This document shows, piece by piece, positions 25,825 to 36,032 of a DNA stretch of 64,000 nt. This DNA comes from Pelargonium tetragonum (Eukaryota > Streptophyta > Magnoliopsida > Geraniales > Geraniaceae): assembly GCA_036897445.1 (NCBI GenBank), contig JAYMTL010000034.1:62001-126000 (forward strand), in the 5' to 3' direction. The translations under genes and the position numbers were made by a program. Each line of letters begins with the position of its first letter. The stretch's first letter is position 1. The notes under the pieces are model-generated. The model saw only the letters and a program-made list of their open reading frames with translations. It was not told where the DNA came from and ran no database searches.

Positions 25825-25890
25825 AGAATCCAGTAGTAGAGCACAGGTATATGAATAAGTATGCCAGTGGTTCAAGTCGACTTCTGAGCA
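25825..25890 (+). pseudogene. tRNA-Phe-like relic
   Basis: The elements lie in the right order for a tRNA: a D-arm-like CAGTAGTAGAGC, then GGTATA (25846-25851) pairing with TATGCC (25860-25865) around TGAATAAG, which contains GAA, then AGTGG-TTCAAGT-CGACT (25866-25882) with four of five T-stem pairs. The anticodon loop is at least one base too long, and no 5' acceptor strand matches the 3' sequence. If genuine it would be a decayed Phe tRNA. Confidence 0.3.
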
Positions 25891-28800
25891 GAAAAGGAAA
25901 ACATTACCAGCATGTGCATTTAGGGAAAAGTAGCAGCACCAAAGGCCGGGATCTTAGAATTCCATGGGTATGCACGCTATTCTAAATAGGTAACTCGTGT
26001 ACCGCAATAGCAAAAAAATTTCCTAAAAACTTTTCTGTATTTATATTTCTTTAGGTCCACTTTTTGCTAAACTAAAACCCACTTTGATAAGTAAAAAAAT
26101 CTATTACGAGTTTAAAACAAGTTATCAATAAATTTAGTTAGCCTGTGATGCGAGGAATTGCCTAATTACTCTCGTGTATGTTATACCATTTTTATTAAAA
26201 AGCAAGGACCTTTTTAACTATATAGCGCACGATATTGCCTTTCTAAATTCACCACAATTTGTATAGTGAAGACCTAATCCGGAAATACAAGAATTAGAGT
26301 TTCATTCTGAATTAGAAGTACAAGATTTCCCTCTTGCAACGGATTTCTCGTTAAAGAATCCTTTATATATTAGACTTATAAACTCCTAAAAAGACTCCCG
26401 CAAAGATATCCTGGATAAGTTTCAGATATATTTAAGGGAGCGAGCGCAACTCTCGGTAACAAGTGCCTGTACAATTAACGAGGAAAGCTGCCTCATAAGA
26501 TTCTAGACCAGTAGTTATATTCTCTAAATCTGATATTATTTATCTTAACCAAAAATTCATAGTATAGACAACTGCTATAAGGGTTCTTCTTCATAATTTT
26601 ACTAGAAATTCTCTTTTCTTATTTATTAAAGTGAGTAACGCGTAGAATTTATGTCCCGCGGGTCTGCAAAAAAGAAGCTAAGTTAAGGAAAAAGTTTGTA
26701 ATGCAAATATAAGTAATAGAGTATACAGGTCAGGGTCTTATTTGAGTACAGGATGTAAAAAAGAAATATTAATAAAGATATGCAGCTTAGCTTTAGCTGG
26801 TGTAGAACAAGACCGATCTAAGGGTGGTTGAGGATTCAAGGATTTGGGTTTTATATACTTTAAATTTTAGGGTCCCCTCTTCTGTTGATGTCTTACTATA
26901 CATATTCATTTTGATGTAGGGCACTATAAAGCAGTTCGAAACAATTGAGTAAACAAAAAACAAGACGAAACTCGTATCTTTCTATTTTGTATTACTGTAC
27001 TGAAATCCTCGTCTAAGAATACACTCCCTTATTCCTACGAATTACTCAAATTTGACAGCTTTAAAAGGGACTTCGCGACCTGTAACATAATGGAAAGACT
27101 CCCCATCCTTTCTTTTTCTTGAAAACCCGGATATAAGACATAAGAACAAAGCAAGGCCTATAAATTCGGGATCCCTTATGGAAATAACTATACGAATTTC
27201 ATTTTTAAAACTTCATCAAAGTTGTAGTAAAGACCTCTCCAATTTCTTTAGTTTAGACTTGTAGTTTGTCCTTTTGAAATAGAGACTTTATTGAACCTAA
27301 AAGCCTAGGAATACAGAATTAATCCTTCTCTTGTGTGCCTAGAGAACCCCCTTCTTCTTTCTCTTTCAGAAAGCTATCAAAGTGCTTTTTTTTGATATCG
27401 CGGGTAATTAAAAAGCGTTTACTATATTAAGGAGAGACTTTGACTACATTTTTTAAAAATGGGACAAGGCTTGCTCAAGACCGCTTAAAGTCAGTAGAGT
27501 AAGTCTGAGTTTTAAGTGTTAAGCAAACAATTAGGTAGCTTTTTTTATCCTTCTACAAGTTTCCTTCTCCCTCCCGGGTTGGTACTCTGTAGTTCAGCTT
27601 AGAGTTCTAGTTTCTTTATATTCTAAATGAAATTAGAACTTTCTTAAAGAGGCAAGTTACTCTCTTTATATGGTAAAAAGGGTTAAGGAAGGGCTATATC
27701 AATAAAATAGAATGCTGCAATGTAGGCTGAGTATTCCTTACAGGTATTAACAGGTATCTTTTGGATTCCCCTTCTCAAATTTTATGGTTTATTATGGTAG
27801 GTTTTTCCTTATAAAAGTAAGTAAAGTATCTACCTTAATAACGAAAAAGTTATCTTTGTGTGCTTTGAGTCTTTGTATTCTAAAATACCCAGAGCTCCCT
27901 ACTTTTTTGTAACCTTAAGTAAAGTAATTACTTAGAAAACTACACCCTTATTAAGACTTTTTGTAGAAAGCACTAAAGACTCTTATAGTAGGATATTAAG
28001 TAAGTACAAATTTTGGGATTTCTTTCGCAAGAATTTTCTTTTGTAAAAACATATACTCGGGAAATACTATTAGATATTCTATTTTTCAGATTGTAGTTAT
28101 TCCTCAATTTTAGATTATGAGCGCATGATGTCTCCTTTATTCTTAATCGGCTTTCTACGGTTTATATGATTCACAACTACTCTTAGTACTTATACTGAAA
28201 ACTAGATTAAAACCCCGAGTATGGGCACGGAGCCCGGGTAACAAGGGCGCATACCCAACTTCTCACTTAGGACTCCCCTTGGATCCAAGATCATATAAAT
28301 GATAAATGAACTCAAATTAGTATCAGCCAAGGAATTTACATTCTAGTAAGTATACCTCGTGCAAGTCTTATTAGATTACTAATATATTCTTTATTTCCCA
28401 TAAAGAATAACTGGATTATTCTTACTTAATTAATAAAATAAAGGATAATTTTAAGGATCTCGCTTTTAGCTAAAGGATAGAAGCGAAGCAATATTTACCT
28501 GAAAAGACACTCTTACAGGGGCTCTAATAGGCAGGCACCGACTTCTTAAGGTATTTGCACCACTGCAGTATAAACCATAAAACAAGATATGAGATGCAAA
28601 AAAGTATATAAACCAGAACTCGCAGTGTATCAAGTTTCCGTAGGTATTGCCATCATATATTTGTCAATTACTGACCGTAAAGGAAAATACCACTTGAGAA
28701 GAAATAGAGTCTACTCGCTTTTTAAAGAAGAATTAGAGAATCGTGTTATCATAACATTTTTGTTGGTGGAAAACTAGCCTACTAATGGCGGATCTGAATC

Positions 28801-30074
28801 CTTTCTATAGCAAATCCTGTGTTTGGCTTTGGTAAAAGGAATTTGATACTCTTAATTAATAGGTTGGCAGTATTCTAAAATATACTAAGACTAGGAGTTC
28901 TTACCTAAGGGTTACCCATTTTATGTTAATTCTTTCCTAACCTGAGCAAATACCCTAGATCTTGAAGCAATTTCGAGAAATGAAAATTCAGAAAGATTCT
29001 TAATCTTAGAGCAGTCGGTTTCTTTTTTCTTTTGTTAAGTAACAAGTCAAAGTTTTACGAAGTTTGGGTTCAGTCGTTTAGGTATTGTACTTTAGCAAAA
29101 AGCCTTTTTAGGATCTGAGATTATAAATGTAAGCTTAGCTAGCTTTTTAACGCTTTAGGGGCTTCTTCACCCCGCCTTACCAAATTCAAAATGGGGTTTC
29201 CTGCTGTTTTATGAAGTAAGAAGGTGCTTGATTACCAAACATAGGAGTTGTCTAAAAGGGCCCCTTTTACTAGTTACTGAATCAGTTGCTATCATATAGA
29301 TTTACTTAACATATGCGGCATATAACCAAAGGTAAGGGGATCTTGGTCCTTATGGTTTTATCTTGTATAGTCCCCAAAGGGTTTTTGCTATACGCAAGCA
29401 TCCTATTACTTAATAAAGAGAGACTTTTCTTGAGGGACAGGAATAACACCTTAGTCATTTTATGGGCAGTTTCATGTGTTTAACCAAGTTTATATATCCC
29501 TCCTCCTTTGTGCTCTTTTAAATCTCTGTAAAAGGAAAAGGATTTCCCTTCATAGCTTTTATGTCTTCCTAGAGCCTACTTATATACTTTCTATTCCCTG
29601 TCTTAATAAATAACCTTAGACCCCATCTTACCATTAAAACTTGGGTATTCCCTTAGCCTTTTGTACTTATTAGTATTCTATGTTATAGGAATTCTCTTGT
29701 AAGGCATACCCCTTTTGTTCTCTTATCGTTAAGGAGGATAAATAAAATAGAGGACTCTCTTAAGCATGGTTGGGATTGGTTTAGTCTGTATTCAAAATCT
29801 TTCTTGCTTGGAAGTTTTTTACTTACTGAATTTAATGGTACTTTTTTGACTATATTTTACTATTGGTTTAGTAAAAGAAAGTGTGCTAAGTGTTCAAGGG
29901 CTTTAGGAACTGATTAAGCTCAATGCCCTAATTTTATGTTAGAGAGTTTCCAGAATTGTTATAATGGAGGCATCTCTTTGTAAGCAAAGGATCCTAAGTC
30001 AACATTTACTAACAAAGAGCCAAAGCTAGTCTAAAGGAAAGCTCTAGCTATTGTCTAGTAAGGATTTTATCCAG

Positions 30075-30238
30075 TTGCTATGCTATACGGTATCGCTTTA
30101 ATGTAACTATTTCGTACCTATACCTGAGGCATTCTTTTCCTGATTTACTAATCCTAATCAATTTAAGTATTTAACTTCTTATGCTCCGAACCGGTCAATT
30201 TCTTTATATTTAGGGAATTTTCTTGTTGTACTAATTTC
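30075..30238 (+). repeat. diverged duplicate blocks, copy A
   Basis: Two blocks here recur in diverged form near 32.12-32.20 kb. TTGCTATGCTATACGGTATCGC (about 30075-30096) matches 32173-32195 at about 19 of 23 positions. AACCGGTCAATTTC, followed by CTTGTTGTACTAATTTC (30189-30238), matches AACCTGTCAATTTC and CTTGGTGTACTAATTCC at 32121-32153 with about 17 extra bases between the parts. The order of the two blocks is reversed between the copies, suggesting an old duplication followed by rearrangement. Confidence 0.4.
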
Positions 30239-30628
30239 TAAATCTACATTTCCTCGTCCTAACTTGTCTCGGTTACTTCTTGTACTTCTGAACCCAACTC
30301 CAGTTATTCTAAAGTCTAAGAGCAGTCAGCCTCTGTAAATGTACTTTTCTTAGGAAATCTCTACAAATCCTCTCCTTGCTTGTAAGCGGGTTTGTATAGC
30401 TATAGGCAAATAAAGGATAACATACAATTAATTCTATTTGTTTTGTATTCATGAAACCAGATTCTATTTCGTAGCACTTATACTAAGCGCGGATAGAAGG
30501 ATGATAATCTTTAAGAAGTTAGTTTAAGATAGATACATAATCAGGATTTCTCACTTTCAGGTCTAGGATAGCAGAATAACAGGAACATCTTTATCTTGAT
30601 GTCAGAAAGCTCCAAGCATAATGCAGGT

Positions 30629-31799
30629 GTAGCTAAAGGAGTTTTAGCTTGTCTTGAGGAGAGTAGGAGTCTAAGCAAGCTTACAGATCTAGTAGCAATC
30701 TACAAATTCTAGCTTTGAGTTAGTTTCTTTGGATTCCAGGGACAGAATGGCTGCTATTAGGAGAACTGAGGGATGATTTTTGTTTAGAGACTCATAATTC
30801 TGAATATTAGAGGTACCTGTAAGGTACGAAGTTCTTAACAGTGAGAGCTAGATTCTGAGTTGGGATTTAAAGTTGATTCACTTACTTCAGTTAATTATTA
30901 CCCTTGGGATTTCTAATAGAATCTTATCTTAATTATGACAGACAGATGGGTTCCCTAACTAGTCCAGTTCGGCTAAAGTATAGAATGAATTCCGGTATAC
31001 AAATAGAATCTTCTTAGGACCAAACTCTAAATCTTCTGTAGCTTGTAAGCCAGGCTCTAGCAGTTGTTCCGATCTAAGCAGGCTGGAGAATTCTTTACTT
31101 AAAGAGTTCCTGTTTAGTAGTAGAGTAATGTCTTCTTCTTTTGGAGCTAATGTCCTTGTAAGTCTATGAGCTGGCAAAGGAGATAATCCAAAAATTGTCT
31201 TTAATGGCACCAAGGAAGATGCTATCCCTTTATGCGGAGAGTAGGTTATCTTTTAGAGGTCTCATTATTTAATTGGAGGAAGATTTCAATTTGAGGGAAC
31301 TTTCCGATGAATTTAACGAATTGAGTGCTATTTTGTATTGACGGAGTAGCTAAAGGAGAAGCTTCAATTCTATCCTTGAGTATAATCCTAAGAATTTCTT
31401 GTTCTGGAGAGTTTAGGAAAGTTCCTGGATAATAACTATAGGAATTGGAGCTTTCCTTAGAACCAATAGCTCTTACTTAGTAACAAAAACTCTTTAACTC
31501 TTTTATTTTAGGAAAGAAAGGAGTACCCATAGCCCAGAGTAAGAAGTGTAGTTGGAATAACCGGATTCTCTTCTTTATCTTTAGGGTTTCCGTCTGTATT
31601 TGCAAATTCTATCTAACAAGCATCTAGTCTAGCAAGCAAATCATCTGCTTGGTGAGTCTTAGATTTTGTATTCCATTGTTTATTCTTTATTCTGTCTGGG
31701 TTTTGCAAGGAACATCTTTCCCTTTTGTTTTGCTAAGGGGCTCTTCCTTACCTTAGTAGTGATCCGATCTATCTGGTTTATTTATAGCTGGTAAAGGAG
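30629..31799 (-). repeat. four copies of a TAGCTNNNAAAGGAG-like motif
   Basis: On the + strand, GTAGCTAAAGGAG (30629-30641), GAGCTGGCAAAGGAG (31168-31182), GTAGCTAAAGGAG (31346-31358) and TAGCTGGTAAAGGAG (31785-31799) recur at spacings of about 540, 180 and 440 bases. Read on the minus strand they encode CCT-TTA-GCT-ACT-like codons, that is PLAT or PLPA, and three of the four lie in one frame. A fifth, looser relative is near 32005. Such spacing is what a repeated protein linker or a degenerate tandem array would leave. Confidence 0.5.
30959..31213 (-). other. 84-codon open frame, unrecognised
   Basis: This frame is uninterrupted under the standard code (TTG start, TAG stop) and extends about 13 codons further upstream without a stop. 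It contains an acidic/Leu-rich stretch and the SPLPA motif shared with the neighbouring frame. It lacks an ATG and any known domain. Its length alone is not significant, but its position within the motif-bearing tract makes it more likely than most to be a coding remnant. Confidence 0.2.
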
Positions 31800-32120
31800 T
31801 CAATACAAAATCTCTTGTTCTAAATAAACGGGAAAAGCAAGTAACTGATTGTAGTCTAAGAAGGAAGTCCAAAGCAAGTGTAAAACTCTCTAGCAGGCCA
31901 AAGCAAGCTCTCTGAATTTTAGCTATTTGTCTTCGGGGAAAAGAAAGGAGTTTTGGTTCTTGCAAGGAAAAGACTCTCTTAATCATGGATTGAACCTCTA
32001 TTATAGCCGGTGCTGCTAATGGGTTTAGGATAACTGATATGCGGAGGATAACATAAACTTATTTTCTTCCTAACCGAACTTAAAATTCTAATCTTTTCTT
32101 TGCTTTGAAGGAACTGTCCT

Positions 32121-32195
32121 AACCTGTCAATTTCCTCTTGGTGTACTAATTCCATTTCCTGGATGAATAGGAATGCTATTGCTATATAGTATCGC
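32121..32195 (+). repeat. diverged duplicate blocks, copy B
   Basis: This is the counterpart of 30075-30238. It has the AACCTGTCAATTTC and CTTGGTGTACTAATTCC blocks close together, followed by ATGCTATTGCTATATAGTATCGC. Compared with copy A, about 17 bases are missing inside the first block and the block order is inverted. Confidence 0.4.
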
Positions 32196-32656
32196 GGGAC
32201 TTGTTAATTACCACTTTATGGATTTAGAACCTTAAAACCCAACCTCTTGTTTTAGAACTCTCTAATCTAAGGAGGAACATGCTAATAAATTACCTCTGTA
32301 ATTCCATGATAGGATGATTCTGATCAGGGAGAGGAAGATTCCGAGTCTTAGTGTTGCTCTTAATGTGTTTCCTATTCCAGCTAATCAAGTATAAGGAGAT
32401 AAGGAAAAGCTTGTAAAGTTATAAACCTATCTATAAAAAGACTAGTAAAACTAGGGTCTCATTAGAACCAAAAAGAGTAGAACCCCTTAGGTAGGCGTAG
32501 GGAATAAGGACTTCCCATTCTACTATTAAGTATATATCCTCTTTGTACGATAAGGGCAGAGACTAAGCAACTATGACTAAAAAGACTTTGACTTATCTCC
32601 TATACTTATTACTTTCTATTACCTTCATCACTTCCTGATAGAGTATAAAATAAACA

Positions 32657-32959
32657 ATGAGGAATACATTACTAGAAATACAAGATAGAATAGATAAGTA
32701 CAATATACAGCTACAGTAAGCCCAAGCTACAACCATTTCAACAAGACAGGTATAGCAGCTAAGAGGAAAGATAGGCATAAAATAGAAGTTATAGCTCTAG
32801 GGTCAAGGGTAGAGTTTTCCGTTTAAGTTAAAGAAGTACTGTTCATTCTCAGGCTTAGTAAGAGCCCTCTAAGCTTACCTTTGTTAGTTAAAATCCCAGG
32901 TTCTTTCGATTCGAATAAGGGAGTATAAGTAAGATATAAAGTTAATGAAAGTAACATGA
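32657..32959 (+). other. TGA-bounded frame, coiled-coil-like if TAA/TAG are sense (hypothetical)
   Basis: ATG at 32657 begins a frame that stays free of TGA to 32957. It starts with a helical, charged run (LLEIQDRIDKYNIQLQ) and then carries several TAA/TAG codons flanked by CAA/CAG-rich sequence. Under the standard code it stops after 28 codons. It shares its frame with 32573-32638 and 33005-33436, giving three consecutive TGA-bounded units. It overlaps, on the opposite strand, the start of the 30544-32778 frame, so at most one of the two can be right. Confidence 0.12.
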
Positions 32960-33004
32960 ATAGAGAGCTTTCTTAACAACTATAGGAAATGAAAATGACA
33001 GGGA

Positions 33005-33436
33005 ATGGAAAGTCCGTTTAGTACCTCTGGCAAAGTAAGTAATACCAATACTATCAACTCTTATCCTATAAGTGCCTATCTCTATACATAACTAATAAGA
33101 AGTATAATACAATAACTAGAGTATACTTGTACTGGGTGTAATACTGACTTCCTATACTTCTCCTATAGTACCTTACCTAAAGTTCCTTACAATAAGAAGA
33201 GTACACTAGCAACAATGGGTACAGGCTACAACACTAAGCTAATAGCTACAGGTAATAAGACATGGAGGACCCACAAGAGGAGTTTAGCCCGCAGGACTGC
33301 TAAGGCTAACTTTGAATAAGAAAGGTAAAGCTTTCAAGAGTAATACCTTACTTAATAGCTTAATAGAGTTGAGTACTAGTCTTGGCTTGTATATTTCCTT
33401 TTCAGTTTTCCGTCAAGTGAAAGGCAATTTAAGTGA
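33005..33436 (+). other. 143-codon TGA-bounded frame (hypothetical small basic protein)
   Basis: ATG at 33005 follows an in-frame TGA at 32996 by two codons, and the next TGA is at 33434-33436. In the first 104 codons there are only two TAA codons and no TAG or TGA, where about seven stops are expected. First codon positions are about two-thirds purine, a usual coding signature. The predicted product is Thr/Asn/Ser/Tyr-rich, has one Cys-Thr-Gly-Cys, then a basic segment (THKRSLARRTAKANFE). Under the standard code it ends after 28 codons. The last third is TAA/TAG-dense and may not belong. No family is recognised. Confidence 0.25.
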
Positions 33437-36010
33437 TTTTACAGTAAGGTATTGTAAATAAGTCAATACAACTAAAACTTAAAAAGAATATGCTTCAACC
33501 AGGTAGGCTTAGCTTTATAGGTTGCGTCGTCAAAGTTTCGTATCCTGTTATTTCATTATCCAAAAACTGAAAGACTACTTTTGAGTAAAAAGCTCCTCCA
33601 ACCTTCCTTGGCCTGGGAAACTCAAATTGCTTTGTTTTTATATAGAAGTCTTACTCTAAAAATTACCTTAACTTAGAAATGGCGGCCTGCAGAACTCTAA
33701 CTAAAAACTCTTAAACAAAAGGAGTTACGAGATCCAGTACCTTGTCCCTCTATCTATGAGTCTCATTTTTGCTTTGACCTTAATAGAGTACCTTATGGTA
33801 TATTGTAATTCAAAATATTCCGCGAATTGAATTCACAAGTTCTACTGTTAAGAATGGATTTTTGTAGAAATTTATATATATAATTTTGCTTGCTAGATGA
33901 TAAAAGGGGATCTATCTTAACTAAGGGGAACTTGTATCTTGTGATCTGGATTCTCAAAAGTCTCCCGGGTTGAAAGCTTAACAATTCGTAAACTATATGC
34001 CTGTATTTAATGGGCCCCGGAGGATCCGCTTTTAAAAAAGGAAAAAGGATCGTATTCGATAAAGATGTCTTTACTTTGGTATATGTTATAACTTGGCCCT
34101 TGTTTAACGTTAGTTGCTGTTTATAAGGACGGAAAAGTCCTCTAAAAACAAGAATATTCAAGAGACTCCCCTTTCCTAGCTGGCACTGGAAAAGGGTGTG
34201 TTGGATATATCTCCATCACCTCAATAATCAGGGGATTGCTTATACTTGATAGAAAATGAGTGAATTCCAAAAGGGGTAAGAGCTACCGAACGTTTTGTAA
34301 AATCTAGACGAAGATCTCTCTCCACCTATACTATAGAGTCCTTTTCTTGAAATTCAACAAGTTTTTTTACTGCAATTCTCCCGGGAATATCGGAAGTTCT
34401 TTAGATCACAGAGTATAAAAATAAAGAGATTCAAAGCTTGTTTGTATTCCTCGGGGTTGTGAAAATTTAATTATATCAGATATAGGATATAATCTTTAAA
34501 ATCCTTGCTTTAATCAGAAAAAAGTATAACTCCTCTAAAAGGGAGTCATTTGAAACCAAAAGCCATTAAAAAGGGTACCCTTGCTTTATATAAAATACCT
34601 ATGTCTTGTATTCATTCCTTGGTAACTGCTATAAAAATCCTTATCTTCACATGTATAAGGACTCTTATTAAGGTTTGATTTTTTGGGTTATTTTGGTAAA
34701 TAAGTTACACTTTATAGTAACTAAGGGAGCTCTTGTACAAAGAAGACTCACCGTATAACTCTAACAGCACAAAGTAAGGAAACTTCAGATTTGAAGGGCT
34801 TAGGCTACCCCTTTCTGGATTTTACCTCCCCTTGTACTTGGTCAAGAGTCTCTATAATGTTTAAAACTTCAAGTAGTCTCTGTTATGCTATAATATGTAT
34901 ATTGCCAAGAATACCTATTAACTTAAAGCTTTCACACCTTGCTCTTCGAATGAATTATCCAATTATTAACATTAAAAGGAGTTTGACTTGTTTAAGTGTT
35001 GTTTGTTCTTTGCTAATTTAATAGGAGTCCTTCTTAAAGAGGAAGAAAGGAGGAGCTACTGGCTCAGGCTGTCATAGAAATAGGCAGCTAGAGATCGTTA
35101 ACTCACTATGGTTTTTTACATTAAGGGTTACACCCGACTACCTGACTTCGTTTTAGAAGTTTTGGCATGATTCTTTTATATTAGAGATACCTTGCCGTTG
35201 GGAAATTCATTTTAGATCCTAGTTGTTTAACAAACCACCAGGTATCCCTACAATCAAATAAAGTTAATGCAATCTTTCTAATCTAATCCGCCCCCGAGAT
35301 CCTCACAGGTGCTTATGGGGTCATAATGAGTATCGAAATCCCCTCGATTTTCAAAATCTTAATAGTTTTAAATACTAACCTAACGAGTACAAGGTCTTAT
35401 CTTAAGTGAATCCTTTATTGATAAGTGGATTGAATCCGTGCCTTAATATTATATGAGGTATAACTGAATAAAAGCTACAATTGGAAACTTTACTTATATC
35501 CCAGGTGTACTTTTTTCAAATCGTCAAGGCAATAATTTTTTTAAACTTACAAGGACCCCTATTTGGGTGTTAATCTGAAGCCCAATAATGAGGTATACAA
35601 AGTTTTGGTGGTAATACATCTATTTTTGCGTACAGCGGGTTTATCTTATATGTTTTAACTTGCATTTTAACTAATAATAAGCTTGACAATCTCTGGATAA
35701 TCCGGAATTTTTTTAATAATAGAAGGCATTCATCTCTATTCTATAAAAGTAAGAATCCGGCATTTAGGTAGACTCTTTATATACTTATATATGAAGCAAT
35801 AAGGACCCTTAAAAAGGATAAAGCACAAGCTTCTGGACCTTAAATTTTAGATTAGAATTGACTCTGTAAAGCGCCTGACTTCTATAAATTAAAGGTTTCG
35901 GTAAGTATAGGAACGCTGTTCTGGTTTAAAGAAAGAGTTAAGCAGGCTTAACTTATGCCTTTTTAAATTCACAAGTGTTGCGGAATATTAGTTGTTTTCT
36001 TTGGTTTGAC

Positions 36011-36032
36011 TTCTACATATATTCTACATATA
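36011..36032 (+). repeat. tandem 11-bp direct repeat
   Basis: TTCTACATATA occurs twice in succession (36011-36021 and 36022-36032), followed by a short AT run. This is a small slippage product. Confidence 0.7.

Larger units (their letters stand above)
24033..30060. other. AT-rich DNA, no recognised genes
   Basis: Apart from the Phe-like relic at 25.85 kb and the TGA-free plus frame at 24.9-25.8 kb, both listed separately, I see no feature here. Standard-code open frames are at most 63 codons. From about 29.4 kb the G/C-rich palindromic words thin out and longer non-palindromic sequence begins, leading into the structured 30-33 kb part. Confidence 0.45.
30544..32778 (-). other. 745-codon TGA-free minus-strand frame (hypothetical; standard code broken)
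   Basis: From an ATG at 32778 this frame runs to TGA at 30543-30541 with no TGA in about 745 codons; an upstream in-frame TGA lies at 32805-32803. It contains about forty TAA/TAG codons, so it is open only if those are sense. The part from 31986 to 31249 is the most coding-like, with five TAA/TAG in about 245 codons where thirteen are expected. A PLATP/PLAAP/PLPA-type motif recurs in this same frame near 32.0, 31.78, 31.35 and 30.63 kb. The first 60 codons are hydrophobic and Cys-rich. Against a real gene: over the whole frame TAA/TAG is near background, and an overlapping minus frame (31213-30959) is open for 84 codons with a similar SPLPA motif. No family is recognised. It may be a gene in a variant code, a decayed gene or chance. 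Confidence 0.22.

Noticed and set aside
28205-28260. GGGTAACAAGGGC, similar to the 3' end of small-subunit rRNA
   Set aside because: The flanking bases do not match the conserved helix, and no other rRNA core motif was found within several kb.
32657-32959. Resemblance of the end of this frame to the Cys-x-x-Thr-Gly...Trp pattern of ribosomal protein S14
   Set aside because: Spacing is off by several residues, the conserved basic residues are missing, and it relies on reading both TAA/TAG and TGA as sense.
33793-34161. 122-codon ATG-to-stop frame on the minus strand, the joint longest under the standard code
   Set aside because: Length is what chance gives for the longest frame in 64 kb at this composition. 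No domain, and the opposite strand reads just as plausibly.
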